NCBI GenBank assembly: GCA_020086605.1
Contig: JACBWW010000083.1
Span: 324,799 to 388,798, forward strand
Direction: 5' to 3'
DNA length: 64,000 bases
Source of the DNA: Lanius collurio
Lineage: Eukaryota; Chordata; Aves; Passeriformes; Laniidae
How positions within the stretch are numbered: position 1 is the first letter of the stretch; each line of letters begins with the position of its first letter. Below are positions 45,541-58,005 of this stretch, piece after piece. The notes under the pieces are model-generated. The model saw only the letters and a list, made by a program, of their open reading frames with translations. It was not told the DNA's origin and made no database searches. The translations under genes were made by a program, and so were the position numbers.

Positions 45541-48500
45541 GTTTGCCCAGCAAGGCAGCATCACTCTTGCAAACAGAAAGTCATTTCTTCATCTTTGCTC
45601 AGAGAATCTTGTTTTCCTTCACTAGGAGCCCTGCAGCTTCAGGTCTGACTGCACTAAACAATTCTGTACGGATGCAATCAAGTGTATTGTGAAGTACCTC
45701 GGGTTTACTTTCTGGCACAAAGATCCCTCCCTGCAAGGTGAAGCCTTTGAGATCCGGCAGCCTCAGACAAAAACCAAACTACTGCAATTGTTACTCAGTT
45801 AATAGACAGGATCTGCTCCAGAGCAAACTTTGTCCTTCTTATTTCCGTTATTTGAATTAATCTCATGTGTCTGAGGGATGCTGGAGAGGCAGCAGTGTAG
45901 CTCCAAGGCCACTGTCCGTCCCACGGGCACTACAAGTGAATTAAAGTTGTCTTTTGCTTTTCCCACTTTAAAACCTGGGGTGTGTTGGTCACTATTGCTG
46001 AATGTGACTATGGAATACTCTCCTTTCCTGAAGGAGGTACCACGAGTAGGATCAGATTTCTCAGATGCCCCACCATGGGTAGGACAGGACATCCATTCCA
46101 GTCTGCCTGAACTTCAGGGCTCTGCAGGGGCACCTGTGTGGCCTCTGGGGTGCTGGGAGCAATTTAGTCACCACAGGAGACACAGGCAGCGCCTCAGAGC
46201 AGCAGCAGTAGAGCTAATTAAGGTGTTAATTTTCCTTGTACTTGTGCCTAGACCACAGTAGCTACTTGGAGCAAGAAAGAATTGGCAAAGGCTCTCAGTC
46301 ACTGAAGGCTTTGATAAGATCCAAACTCCAGCTACTGAAGACCTGAATGATGCAGGGAGTGTTAAAAAAGGTGCAAAGAGTTCCTGCCAAACACCTTTAA
46401 TCATTCCATGCTCTCTGTTCTCACTAAAACTGTTTCCATGCAGTCTCTGACACGCTGGGTCACGAGCCCCACTGGGTGTTTCTGTGGACAGACATCACAG
46501 CTCCGCGTGGCGCACAAGACAGAGCGTGACTCACCTTGAAATAGAGTCTCAGAAACAGCATTTCTCAGAAATTGTTTTGTCCTGTCCAGGCTGTGGCAGG
46601 CTGCAACAGAAGGTGATCACTGCTGTGGGGAGCTGGTCTGCTGTGGAAGAGGCGAGGAGATGAGAGTGTGCAGTATTTTATGGATGGATTTTCTCCTTTG
46701 TGTCTGACTTCCAAGTCTGCCCGTACATCCCTTTGGAGAAAGGCTTGCAGGAGTGGAGCAGCCAGGAAGGAGGTGAAGGATCACTGTCTGCTGAAGCTCT
46801 TTCAGCTTTCTTTCTAAAACCCCGAGGGAGGCAGAGGGGAAGGTGATGTGAGATCAAAAGCAATAATGGAGGAGCATTTGCAGGGGTGATATTTTAAAAG
46901 ATGAATTGTTTGGCTAGAGATATTTCTTTCTTTTTTTTTTTTTCCCTCTAAAATCCAGATGCTGAACTGAAATCAAAATGTACCTGGCCAGCGAAGAGCA
47001 TTGCAAACCTACAGTCCAGACATCCCAGATATTTCTTGCCTTTTCTTTTATTACCCTATCCAGAGCAGGAATGCTTCCCATAAACAAGTACACCCTTGCC
47101 AGCCTCTCACACACAGCCACTTTTAAACCTCTTTATAGATTTAAGAATACAGCATCCAAGAGCTTTAAGACACTATTGCTTCAGAAGGAAGGGAAAGCTG
47201 CCATCTGTCTCTTCCTTACTTCTCACTCCAAGCAGCAGGAGAATACTTTTTTCTGACCCAGCTCTTCCCATCTTTTAGCCCCTAAAGCATTAGTTAGGAT
47301 TTAATGTCAGTGTGTTATTCCCCTGGGAAAAATAAGGTAATTTATTTACATGTCCGTGTAGTGGAACAGCATGTAAGGGGAGGCAGCTAAGGCAGGGAGG
47401 ACAGTCCATGCCCCTGGAAGAATAGGCTGCTTCTTTGAGCACTGAAAATGAATAAAATAAAAAAAAGCTGCATTCCCTTTTACATGCAGCTTTGAGGAGG
47501 TGAAGTATTTTATATATAAGAGTCATTTTGTCGGTGGCTAGCAATGTGTTAAAGATGCTCAAATGCAGAGAGCAGAGCTGTGGTGACTTTTCCCCTAATC
47601 AAATGGCATGGCAGGGAGAAAACATGCAATTCTGAGGCTTTGAAACCAACAGAGCTGTGACAACAGAGGCTGTGGTTTCACCTGTAGCTGAGAGCAAGGC
47701 ACGCTGTGTGCTGTATTCAGTGGATCTCCTTTGTAAAAACTCCCAATTGCTGCAGCCTCACCCAGCCAAACAGGGGCCCTGCACATCTGGGGGTGTTCCT
47801 ACAGAACAGGGGATCAGAATAATTTCTGTGCTTTTCCCAGTAAGTAACTCTTGTAGTTGCACAATTAAATATTTTATTACTGTGAAAATTAAGTACCTAT
47901 ACAAAATAGCTTGGATTTCCACTGGACCAAGAGAGGTGGAATTTAAGAGGGGAAAACAGCAGAGTTTGTCTCATAACCTCTGTCATGGGGTCTTTCTCTG
48001 TTTTTTTTCAGCTGCACCATTGGCTTTTCTGATTGTGGGTTCAGTCTTTTGGGGAATTCTTACCTGTGGTGTCAGAGAGAACCACACCCACGTCTTTGAT
48101 AATTCCCACCTCAGGCTTTACCCTCTAAATGTCAAAAGGGGTCATTTAAAAACAAAATCTTTAAAACCTGAAGGTGGGCTGAGGGGAGATCAAGGGGCAA
48201 AGGCTCTCCTGAAATGTGTCTCCTTTGAAGTGGCAGCAGTGGTAACTGTATGGATGAGAATTGTCTTTAAATTCAGGATCTTGGTGGGTTTGAGTTTAAT
48301 ATAAACAAGCAGCCAACTTGGGCTTGCTGAGAGCTGCCAGTATTCTCTTGGTGCACGGAAAGGACGGGAATTGTTCTTTTCCTACGTCATTTACAAGTAA
48401 CTGCAGTGTCTCCACAAAGTCGGTACAACTCCCTAACACAAAGCAGACAAAGTACAAAGGGAAGGACAGGCTATTTTGTTGCTGGTTTTTAAATAGAAGT

Positions 48501-51500
48501 TCTCTGTAGGCAGAGTTCAGCTGCATCGGGGTGGAATCAAAGGGCCCATACAGAGGAATTTTTTTCACCTTCTGGAATTTGAATATCTGGCTTTAGTGTC
48601 AATTATCAGTACTCTTTATTTACTGAACAATGCCTTGTATGAAGATAGCATGGTAATTTGATATTTGCTTATGAAAAGCCCATTTCTAAAGCAGTGCTAC
48701 TGCAATTTTCAGCAGTTTTCACAGGGACCTTTTGCCAGAACTTCAAAGAACCCTGTTCTTGAACAAACAGCCATTTGGAATAGACCTGTGTTTTCTATAA
48801 ACCAGGGAGAGGAAATTTTCACTGAGAGGTGAAAATTAGTGAAGCCACTCTTCAGACCTTTTGTGCACAGCCCAAGCACTGCAGCATTCTCCTTATTCCC
48901 CTTCTCACATGCCAGAGCCACATTTTCCTCAGGCAGGCAGCCTCAAAACACTGCCATTCCTGCAGCTCAGAAATTATTTTCAGATCAGCCCGAAAGCCAG
49001 TTTTCACACCTATCCTCACTATTTATTTGCTGGAGTGATGACAGGTCCATCCAGCTATGGAGTAGAAATGTGGTTTCTCCTTCCAACAGCGTTCATAAGC
49101 ACCGAGCTGCTGCGTGGGAGGGCTCCAGCTCTTCCCCCGAATATCTCCATTATCCCTTTTGAATATGGCATTCCAGGTGGACAGGAAGGCAGGCCAGAGA
49201 GCCTCTTACCTTTCCCAAAAGTGCCCTAGGCTTGATGCACCGTGATTGAGAGGGATCAGTGAGCTCTGTGCCTATGGCTGAGGCCATGGGCCAAGTGGGG
49301 AAACAGAGTTTTGGGAGTCACCAGGTACAGAGCTGAGCAAGGGGGAGATAAAAGGGATCAGGGAGAAGAGAGAATCGTAGGAGAATGAGGCATGCAGAAC
49401 TCTACATGCTGCCGTAGAGGAGGGTTTAGAAAAAGTCCTTTGTGCTTGTTAAGATTTTTGTAAATCCCAGTCTGCTTGAACATGGGATCGTACTTCAGAG
49501 AGCAGGAAGGCTGCCAGAGGAGGAGGTGCTTAGAAAAGGATCTTTTTACATTAATTCCTTGGATAGAAGGAAACTTGCTTGCAAAGGTATATTTTGAAAG
49601 ACCTTCTTATGGGCCTTATCAGCCAGAGCTCTATCTACAAGATGTGGAAACTGTAAGGATTTTTAATACTTTGTACCCCGAGATTGATTGCCCAGCGCCC
49701 AAAAGGAGTTTAAGAATCATTTATCCATCTTTCACCCTGTTGCTCTTCTGTTCTCCTCCAGATACTCCTGTCCTGGTAAAATAGCCTCTCTTTTAAGGAA
49801 GTGTTGCCTTCTTTTCCCTGTGCAGCTGGGTGAGGTGGAGCAGTCCCAGGCTGTGTGACACAGGTGGGTGAGTCCTCCCTTCCCCACCCCTGGCCCTGGA
49901 CACCTCTCCTATTTCACCACCACTTTGTCACCTAAGTGCTAATCAAGGTTGCCTGTGATGCTCACATCTGAGCTTATAATGCAGCTGATATTAACAATCA
50001 TTATAAAAATCAGCCTGGCTCTGGCAGTCGGGTGGTGCTAAACTGCCTGTGATGGGCTGGATTCAAGGCCACATCATTTCTGTTCTGAATATCTGAGAAA
50101 TTTAAGGCTGGCTGCATTAAAACCTCAACTTTGCACACCACTAATCTTGGAACAAGCTGCTCAGGCAGCCTTGACCCTGTGCTTTTCCAGATTTTCCGAT
50201 TTCATCTTAGTAAAAGCTTTATTGCTACAGCCCATCAGTACGAGGTATATCTAAGCTTCCTGCATATCAAAAAGGATCTGCACAAATTGCCAAGGAAAGA
50301 AACGTTCAAGGGGCAGACTTTAAAAGGCATTTAGATGGTAGAGGGGCACACTGAGGGAAGAAATGATCAGAGGAATTACAAACTGACACATGTTTTGGAA
50401 TTCTCGGTCTTAAAATTCTGCCCCAAGCTCCTTAATTACGGAACAGGTCCACAAGGAAAAGTGTAACCTATTTCCCTTTGTTCAACTCTTTCTGGTTGGA
50501 AGGATTTATTAAGCCAATGTCAATATTCTTCCCATCAATTTTGGAATGTCTGACTCTTTGTTGAAACAAGCTATTAGCAGCAATAAAAAGACACAGGACT
50601 AGAATAATTTGTCTGGAGTTCTCTTGTGTGAAATATTCGCAGTAGTGTGAAGAAGCCAGCGAGTAATATTATATTCAGAGCTTACTTTGGCTCACAGGTG
50701 GCAGCAAAATCAATTAACGACTTTTATCCATAGGAATTTATTGACTTCTGCCCATTTTAGAAAGAAATGCAGGTTTCAGTTGGTGAAGTTACCAAAAGCT
50801 GGTCTCACCCTGTGCAGTTTTGAGATGTGTTGCAAGATGTCCTTTTGCCACCAACCACCCTGGTTCTGGGCATGGGCTGTATCTGGTTACCCCTTCCCAG
50901 GATGCAGAGACTCCACAAGAGCTGCAGATCTTCCCTTCCTCCAGCAAGCTGCTCATCTGTCTTCTCATTTGAATTTTCTCAAGCTACTGGTTGGCAATGC
51001 TACTTACCTGTGATTACTCTCACACAAAACTCAAGTCATCAAAATTTGCAGTGACTGGTATGAAGCTCATGATAGCAGGGCAGCAGGAAAGTGGGTTTTT
51101 GAAGGTAAGACACCCCACACTCCTCATTTGGCTCAGCACAATCCCTACACTGAGCCTGACACTGAACCAGAGATGAATGTGGGAGAAAAAGGCCAAGCTC
51201 TTAGAGCAGGTCCATCAGTACCCATGAATTCAGGCAATCATTTCAGTGGGAGCTCAGATAAACAAGCAGTCCCTTGCCTTTTGTTCTTTTATAGATGTTT
51301 ATGTTACTAATTAAGCTGTAGGTTTAGGTCTGCAAAGTAATGAAGCTCTTCCACCTGCTGATGTCAAAATATCTGACTGTTTGCTGATACTTTAAATAAA
51401 AGCAGGAAGGAGAGATGCTGTAGTAATTGACTGGTTGCCTGCAAGAGTTATTTCAGGGTGAGTGCTGGAGAGGCTGCACTGGTTCAGAAATTCAGAAAGA

Positions 51501-53569
51501 AATTATTTTTCAGGGGCTGGTGATTGGAATGTTTTCCAGGGAAGCCTTAGTGTCTGGCAGTGCTCCTCACTTAGGTGTAGTAGGTACTGAGCCTACATCT
51601 GGGTGCTCATGAGGGAGCAGATTGTGTGTGTCTCTCCTGCATAGTCTAATTAAAATAACTTGCATACATATGTCAGTGTTCCCACTGAGTCTTATGGTAT
51701 TTAGTTAACTGGGCTTCATTTTGTTGAACATAGACTGGGATAGGTTTGTGTTTCTAAGCTATTGTGGCTTCAAAAGTTCTAATTGAATATAGAATGAGTG
51801 TTGTATTTAGGTAATTATTTGAACCCCATGGCAGTGACAAACCAAAACGTGCCATGCTCTGCTGTTCTGCTCTCTGTTTAAATATTGCTGCTTGAGTGTT
51901 TGGAAGACCTCAAGCTGTATTTTGGGCTGCATGTTTTGATTCTGGACTACACCTGAGTGGAAACATCTGGGATCAGGGCAGGCTTCCAGAGGAGGCTGGC
52001 AGTGCCACTGGTGGCTGCTGTCCTTCTGTGCTCCCTCAGACTCTGAAACAAAGCCATCATTACAGGGCAGTTGAGCACCTAACCATGAGCTGTAAAACCC
52101 AGGTGCTGAGCACTTGCTATGAAGTTTCTCAAGGGTACGACCATTAACCTGGATCTGCTGGCCAAATTCCAGTCTCTGCATTTAGCTGCTTCTTTGAGTT
52201 CCTCTGGTGGTTTTGTTATCATGATCTTCACCCTCCCTCATCTCTGCTGCTGCCACGTGACTTTTCCTTGCTTGCTTCAGCAGAAGTTGCAGATTCCCCA
52301 GCTCTGGTTTGAACCCAGCAGTGAGCCTGTGTTTTGGAAAAACACCTTGCTAACAGACACTCACATTACCTTAATCATATGTTAGGCTAGGATCTGGATC
52401 AACATACAGGAATTAAATAATATATTTGCATTTCTGGGAAGATAACACAGCTTCTTGTTAACTACTAAATCCAATTGGGAGCTGCCGTGTCAAAGTATCT
52501 GAAATGAATGGGGTATTTATAAAGTGAGTTATTGAAGTGCTGTGTAATAACAAGAACTACATGTCCTTGCATAAGAAGGAGTCCAACAGGGCTGATATGC
52601 TCTGTATCTGCTGCTTAAGAGCAGATGAAATAACACAGCAAAAATAAGAGTGATGCAAAGTGACTCTGGAGGTGAAAGGACATAACAAGAGTGGAGAAAG
52701 CAGTACCACAGCTCTGATGGGTTAGCAGGGCTTCCAGGAAGGTGATGTAGCTCTTTCTGAATAGATCACCTGGTTCAAATCCAGATCACAGGGCAGGTTC
52801 TGCCCTGATATAAATCACTTATTTAACACCATGGACCTTGGTTAGTAGAATTTGGTGCTGTCTCAGTGATGACTTGAATTCATTGCACACAAGTAGAAAA
52901 ATCATGAATGGGTACGATAGCTATCTAAATTTTGCTTATTTTTATAGTCACAAACTGATTAAAAACTGATTATTTTTCATAGTCCCCTATCCAAAGAGCT
53001 TTTTCTGGGATGAAAGGAGCTGTTTTTTCAGTTGTTAGCTTTTACAGTCAGCTTTACCTGTTTCATGGCTTAGGAAAAATGGGTATGAACTTCCTGGGTT
53101 ATTGAAGGCTTGCCTAGAGTTTTTTGAAAGCTGCTTGGAGCTGCTTTAAGGAAGAGACTGACTGCATCAGGAAGCTCTGCAGCACTTTTGCCAGCTGCTT
53201 CTGGCTCTCATCACTTGTGTTTTGGGTTGTGCCCAGAAACAGGAGATTGAATTTTCCTGAAAGAAAGAAACTTCCAAAAGTAATATCAGAAAGTTTGGTT
53301 TGCTGCTAAGGTCCTTATTCAGACTAAAACTGAATGGTCAGAAGGAATTTTATGATTCATGATCTGTTCTGAATAGGGGTGTATTTGAACACAGGATTGA
53401 GTTTCAGTGTCTAAGAGGGAAGAACAAGAAACAGGAAGGAATGAAGAAGAGTGAGATGTGTCATATCCAGGACTGTAGCCAAGTTCTGCACCACCAGTAT
53501 AAATAGCTCAGGCTGTGCTGCAGCATTAATCCCTGGGCCAGCTATTTAACTCATTGACACTGAGGTGCC
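45541..53569. other. Unique noncoding sequence
   Basis: Long stretch with no nameable repeat. A pyrimidine run lies at 46,921-46,947. The longest open frame in unique sequence (47,657-48,304) is listed separately. A tRNA B-box-like word GGTTCAAATCC lies at 52,772-52,782 without a matching tRNA fold. Other open frames are 60-127 codons and unremarkable. Confidence 0.5.
47657..48304 (+). other. Longest open frame in unique sequence (215 codons), probably not a gene
   Basis: An ATG-to-stop frame of 215 codons with one hydrophobic stretch (PLAFLIVGSVFWGIL, about residues 120-134). No signal peptide, domain or repeat was recognised. A strong acceptor-like run TTTTTTTTCAG (48,001-48,011) falls inside it, which does not fit a single-exon gene. 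Composition is ordinary. Among all frames of 64 kb one such frame by chance is unsurprising. Confidence 0.1.
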
Positions 53570-53695
53570 TTAGAATCCCAGAATCTCTTGAGTTGGAAGG
53601 AACACATGAGGATCATCGGCTCCAGCTCCTGGCTCTGCACAGGACCACCCTGAGAATGCCCCCATGTGCCTCAGAGTGTTGTCCAAATGCTTCTC
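53570..53695 (-). mobile_element. CR1 LINE 3' end fragment
   Basis: TTAGAATCCCAGAATCTCTTG, AGTTGGAAGGAACACATGAGG, ATCATCGGCTCCAGCTCCTG, GCACAGGACCACCCTGAGAA and CAGAGTGTTGTCCAAATGCTTCT form the reversed end of a CR1 subfamily with the 'gagcattgtccaaacgcttct' motif. This differs from the subfamily at 44 kb. A short duplicated word CTTCTCATCCTTTA follows. Confidence 0.82.
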
Positions 53696-53724
53696 ATCCT
53701 TTACCCAAATCTTCTCATCCTTTA

Positions 53725-56700
53725 TAAATAGAAACTTTGCCTCACGATTAAGACCTGTATTGCTTATGTCTGCTAGACAGCTAGAAAAGTCAGCCTGAAT
53801 TTAGTTCAGCTTTAAAATTACTTAAAAACTTGATCTAGTTACTGCATTTTTTCCCAAACAATGCATTCCTTTAGTGTGTAAAAAATGAGCTGCAGCAAAG
53901 CTGTCACTGGAGCATAATGCAGGAAATAGACCTTAATCAATATTTCAATCAGCCACCTCTGGCTGACTGAGAATTGCTAGTTAGAGGATCTCCCAGGTAA
54001 ATAAAAACCTGCTTGTTTTCCTTTTTTGAAGGAACAGCTGTCAGGAAGTTTACCTCTTTTGGAATTTCTTTGCTTGCATAATCAATAGCGTTCTAAAAAA
54101 AAAAAATAAATAATTACTCCTTGAATTCAGTCCCAGCTTTCCAAACGAATCCTGTTTAATTTTGACTTGTAAAGGGAATGCTGCATGTTTATGCATCAGA
54201 CTGGGCTGGTATTAAATGAGCACAGCCCCATCAATTATCATGGGGCTGAGCTGAGTGATCCACACCATGAGATAATCACACCCACACTTTTGCAGGGGAG
54301 ATTGGTTTGAGTATTTTTATTCTTTTGCTGTTCAGAAAACCTCATCTGAAGAAGAGGAGGAGCTGTGGTTCCTTGGCAGTGCCTCTGCCCTGCCCTCATT
54401 GATGGTGCAGACCCTGCTGGGGCACTGCCACCGAGCGCCCCTCCCCTGCCAGGGACCCCTGGGTGATAACCCTGCATCCTCCCTCACACCTCCCAGCCCC
54501 CCGTGGTGCCATTTGGGAGCTGCTGATCCCTGCCCTGCAGAGCCTGGGAGTGCCTTCACACCACCCTCCTTCATTTATTGAATCACTCTCGTTCTCAGCT
54601 TCAGCAGGAGTTGAGCACCAAACTGAAGAGGATTGTTTGCTGCTGTGGCTTTCTTCCTAGAGGGGTAATTCACTGCCTTGTGCTTTGAAATCTGCCAAGC
54701 AGCAATTCCAGGCAGGCTGCAGTTCCCTCTCCGAGGGAAGCGAGGCCACCCCAGGCACCCCAGAGCTGCCATGGCTGGATCCTGCCACACACAGTGGGAT
54801 GGCTGTGCCCACTCTGGAGATGTCTCAGCCCTGGGGACTGGTCTTGTGTCCTTCCAGAAAGGTCATGTCAGCCTTTTGCAGACAGCTGGGAGGACCTGAG
54901 GGGTGCTGTGGGCAGGGGTAACTCACGTGGTGCCCTCCTTCAGGGATGGTCAGCACTGACACCACACTGACAGCAAAGCTGTGAGCACTCCTTGGGGCAT
55001 GAGGTGACCAGGAAAGGCCACAGGCCAGCTTTGTGTGGAGTGTGGCAGTCCTGGGAACGGGGAAAATGTGTCACAGCTCTGTAAAAGCCACATCTCCTGT
55101 GGCCCTTCACTGGGGCAGCCAAAAGTGACATGTGAGGGGAAGAGTGGGGCTGGCACGGGGTGGGAGAGTTTGTGCCAGGGCAGGACCAGAGCTTAGTGCT
55201 GAGTCTGCTTCTGGAAGAAGAGCCAGTGTGTGTGGAGCAGGGAAGGGTGGTCAGGAGGGCACTGGAAGAGGGGAGAAATCTGTTTGCTTCAGTACCAAGA
55301 AGACAAATGTCTGTAGAGAGGAGAAATAAAAGTCTGTGTGCTCTAATGCAACTAATAGACACCAGGGATTTTCCAGCTCCTCTTTACTCCACGCTGAGTT
55401 TTGCCATTATAAGTTTGTTTAAATGCCTAAAGTACAAAAGCAAAGCTTTAATTTCTGCTGGCCACGTGGTGTTAAAGCTTTCCTCACAGGTTTCTCTGTC
55501 CTCTCTGAAGCCAGCAGTGATGCCATCCTTCATATCCTGGATTTGTGCTGTTAAGATCAACCTGAGCTGACATGAGAGAGTGTATCAGCAATGAAAAAGT
55601 CCTGAATCCTCGGGTTTAAGGTTGTCAAATCTCTGAAACTCCTTCAGGGATCTGAGCAGTACAACACTGCTCATGTGCACTGTACGTACATTAGAGCTCC
55701 TCTCAAATTCCATGTGGGGTTTCCTCTTCTATCCAGGGATGTGTGTATCCTACACACAAAGGGGGGTTTATTCTGATCCACTAAATAGACAAGACAGGTA
55801 GAATGGTATGGAAAAACGTGATTGTTTAGTCATTTTACTGCATCATATGCAAAAGTCAGCTGGTACATGCTAAGATGCAGAACAAAGAGAAATGAGGATG
55901 AGAAAGAGGTTGTTTCTCTATTGAAACTCTATTTCTCCCATGATTTGTCAACATTTTATTTTATTTTTCTTTAAAAAAAATTTGAAACGTGTCCACTACA
56001 TTTTGCCATTGAAAATGGTTGTGCCAATCCTTTGATTTTAAATTAAGTAGAAATATAAGGGTTTCGTTATAAAATAACAAGGGTTTTCACTGGTAAAGAA
56101 ATCTTGTTTTCTCTGTTCCTGCTCTCTGACAGTTGGTTGGCAGTAAAAGGAGGAATAATAAGTTTTAATTATATCTCCCCAAACAAGCAGATTTGAAAGC
56201 AATGCAGGGATTACATGAGAATAAAATCCCTTCAAGCATTAACTGTCGCTGGTAAAAGGATGTTAGATATAATCCTATAAGGTTAGATGTCCAGACATCC
56301 TGGTTTAACCAGGACAGTCTAATTTTTAATTTAACGTTCTGTCATCCTGATTATTTTCTTCAGGAGACTCATGTGTCATGTTTGCCTTTGTGCCATACTC
56401 AAGAGTGGCACAATCATGAAAATAACACTTTAAATCATCATGCAGCTTTTCTCCTCCAATTTCATCAACCAGCATCACATGTCAAAATGCATTGAACATC
56501 ACAAGCCAGGAGAATAGGAATTGTATTATCTTCTGCATTAAAAAGGAATAGATAAGCAAGAGAACAAAGGAAAAGTAATAAAGGGGAGTGGGAAAATAAC
56601 TCCAGATCTATACATGCCTTTCTTGCTTTATGAGGAAAGATGCCCGTGACAATACACAATACACTTGTCACTTGCTTGTTACGTTGAGCTTGAACTAAGC

Positions 56701-57849
56701 CAGTTCCAAAAAGCTTCAGGTGCTGTCCCCTTCAGACACTTCTTGGTTGGCAGCAAACTCGTAAGCAAATGCCAGTGGAATAGTTAAGGAGATGGAAAGG
56801 TTTTTTTATTCCACCCATGAGCTTTCAAACTCCCTCAGACAACAGATGGGTGATCCAAATTGGGTCTAATAAAGCAAGGATAAGTATTTTTTCTGAGGCT
56901 AGAAGTTTGGTCAGACTTAACAGAATGTTTATTGTGCTCTTGCAATTTTTGCTTTTAGGCTGAAAGCAGAAAAATCTGCTGAAATATGGTGTAGTTTCCA
57001 GCTGAAACCAGAACAGTATTGCGATTCACATGAGAGAAGCAGATCCTTTGTGATTTCTAGGCAGAGCAGGTTCAGAAAAGCATCTGAACTCCTTCAGGAT
57101 TTTCTGATCATCCAAGCCTGAGGCTTTGCTTTTCTAATTCCTCCATCCTCTCTGTGAGTTTTATTGTGAGAGTCACCGAGTGCTCCCTTTGTCCAGCTTT
57201 GCTGTCAGGTATGAACATTCATTACCTCTGAGAAGGCACCAGTGCTTTTTAGGGTGAGATCTTAAAAATAGCATGGTCAAGAGGTAATGCACATGCTCCT
57301 AATAAGCATCTGGCTAAACCAGCTGCTTGTTTTCTTTTCAAGCCAGGTTTTCTCTTATAAATCATTAAAGTCTCAGGAATGTATTGCCCTTACGCCCACA
57401 TGTTCATCCTCACTTAAGTCAGGACTTAAGTCAAGCTGTTACTCACGTGGAATTTGCCAGGTGCTCCCTGTGTGTGTGCACAGCCGGTGTCTGAGCAGCC
57501 TCCAGGGCTCCTGCAAGGTCTCAGTGCTCTACAACGTGCTCTCCCCTTAGGGTAGACAGCAGGGAGTTTAGTAGATGTCTCCTTGGATGAGCAGGACGTG
57601 TCATCCTCAGAGCTGGGCCAGGCCCTGCTCACAGCCCCGGCGCTGGCACGTCCTGGCCACGCTGCAGATGTGCAGGCACGGATCATGTGCTGAGGTGCAG
57701 TGCAGCATGTTAGTCATGCTGAGGGAGGCTCCTCTGGGAGCTTCTCCGTGTCAGAAGATACAGCTGCAGGAATTAAAGATGAGGTGTGAACCAAGCACTG
57801 CCACTCTTCCACTTTTTTCTACTCTCACAGCCCTTTCTTAAGTAAATTT
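53725..57849. other. Unique noncoding sequence
   Basis: AT-rich with a GC-rich patch at 54,340-55,300 carrying overlapping open frames up to 140 codons. 55,780-56,700 is strongly AT-rich. No gene or repeat family was recognised. Confidence 0.5.
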
Positions 57850-58005
57850 TAGAACCTTAGAATGATTTGGGTTGGAAAGGATGTTGAAGATTATCTTGTT
57901 GCAGACCCCCTGCCATGGGCAGGGACACCTTCCACCATCCCGGGTGCTCCAAGCCCCATCCAGCCTGGCCTTGGACACTTCCCAGGGATCCAGGCACAGT
58001 CACAG
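57850..58005 (-). mobile_element. CR1 LINE 3' end fragment
   Basis: AGAACCTTAGAATGATTTGGG, TTGGAAAGGATGTTGAAGAT, CCATGGGCAGGGACACCTTC, CACCATCCCGGGTGCTCC and CAGCCTGGCCTTGGACACTT match a reversed avian CR1 3' end. It is the same subfamily as the 44-kb copy but in the opposite orientation. Confidence 0.88.

Noticed and set aside
49476..49784. 102-codon frame with LLAKVYFERPSYGPYQPELY
   Set aside because: Mildly protein-like, but no recognisable family, no splice context and no second exon nearby.
57556..57693. 45-codon protein-like frame (DVSLDEQDVSSSELGQALL)
   Set aside because: It looks coding at first, but it is short, begins after an in-frame stop without a start or usable acceptor, and matches no family I know.
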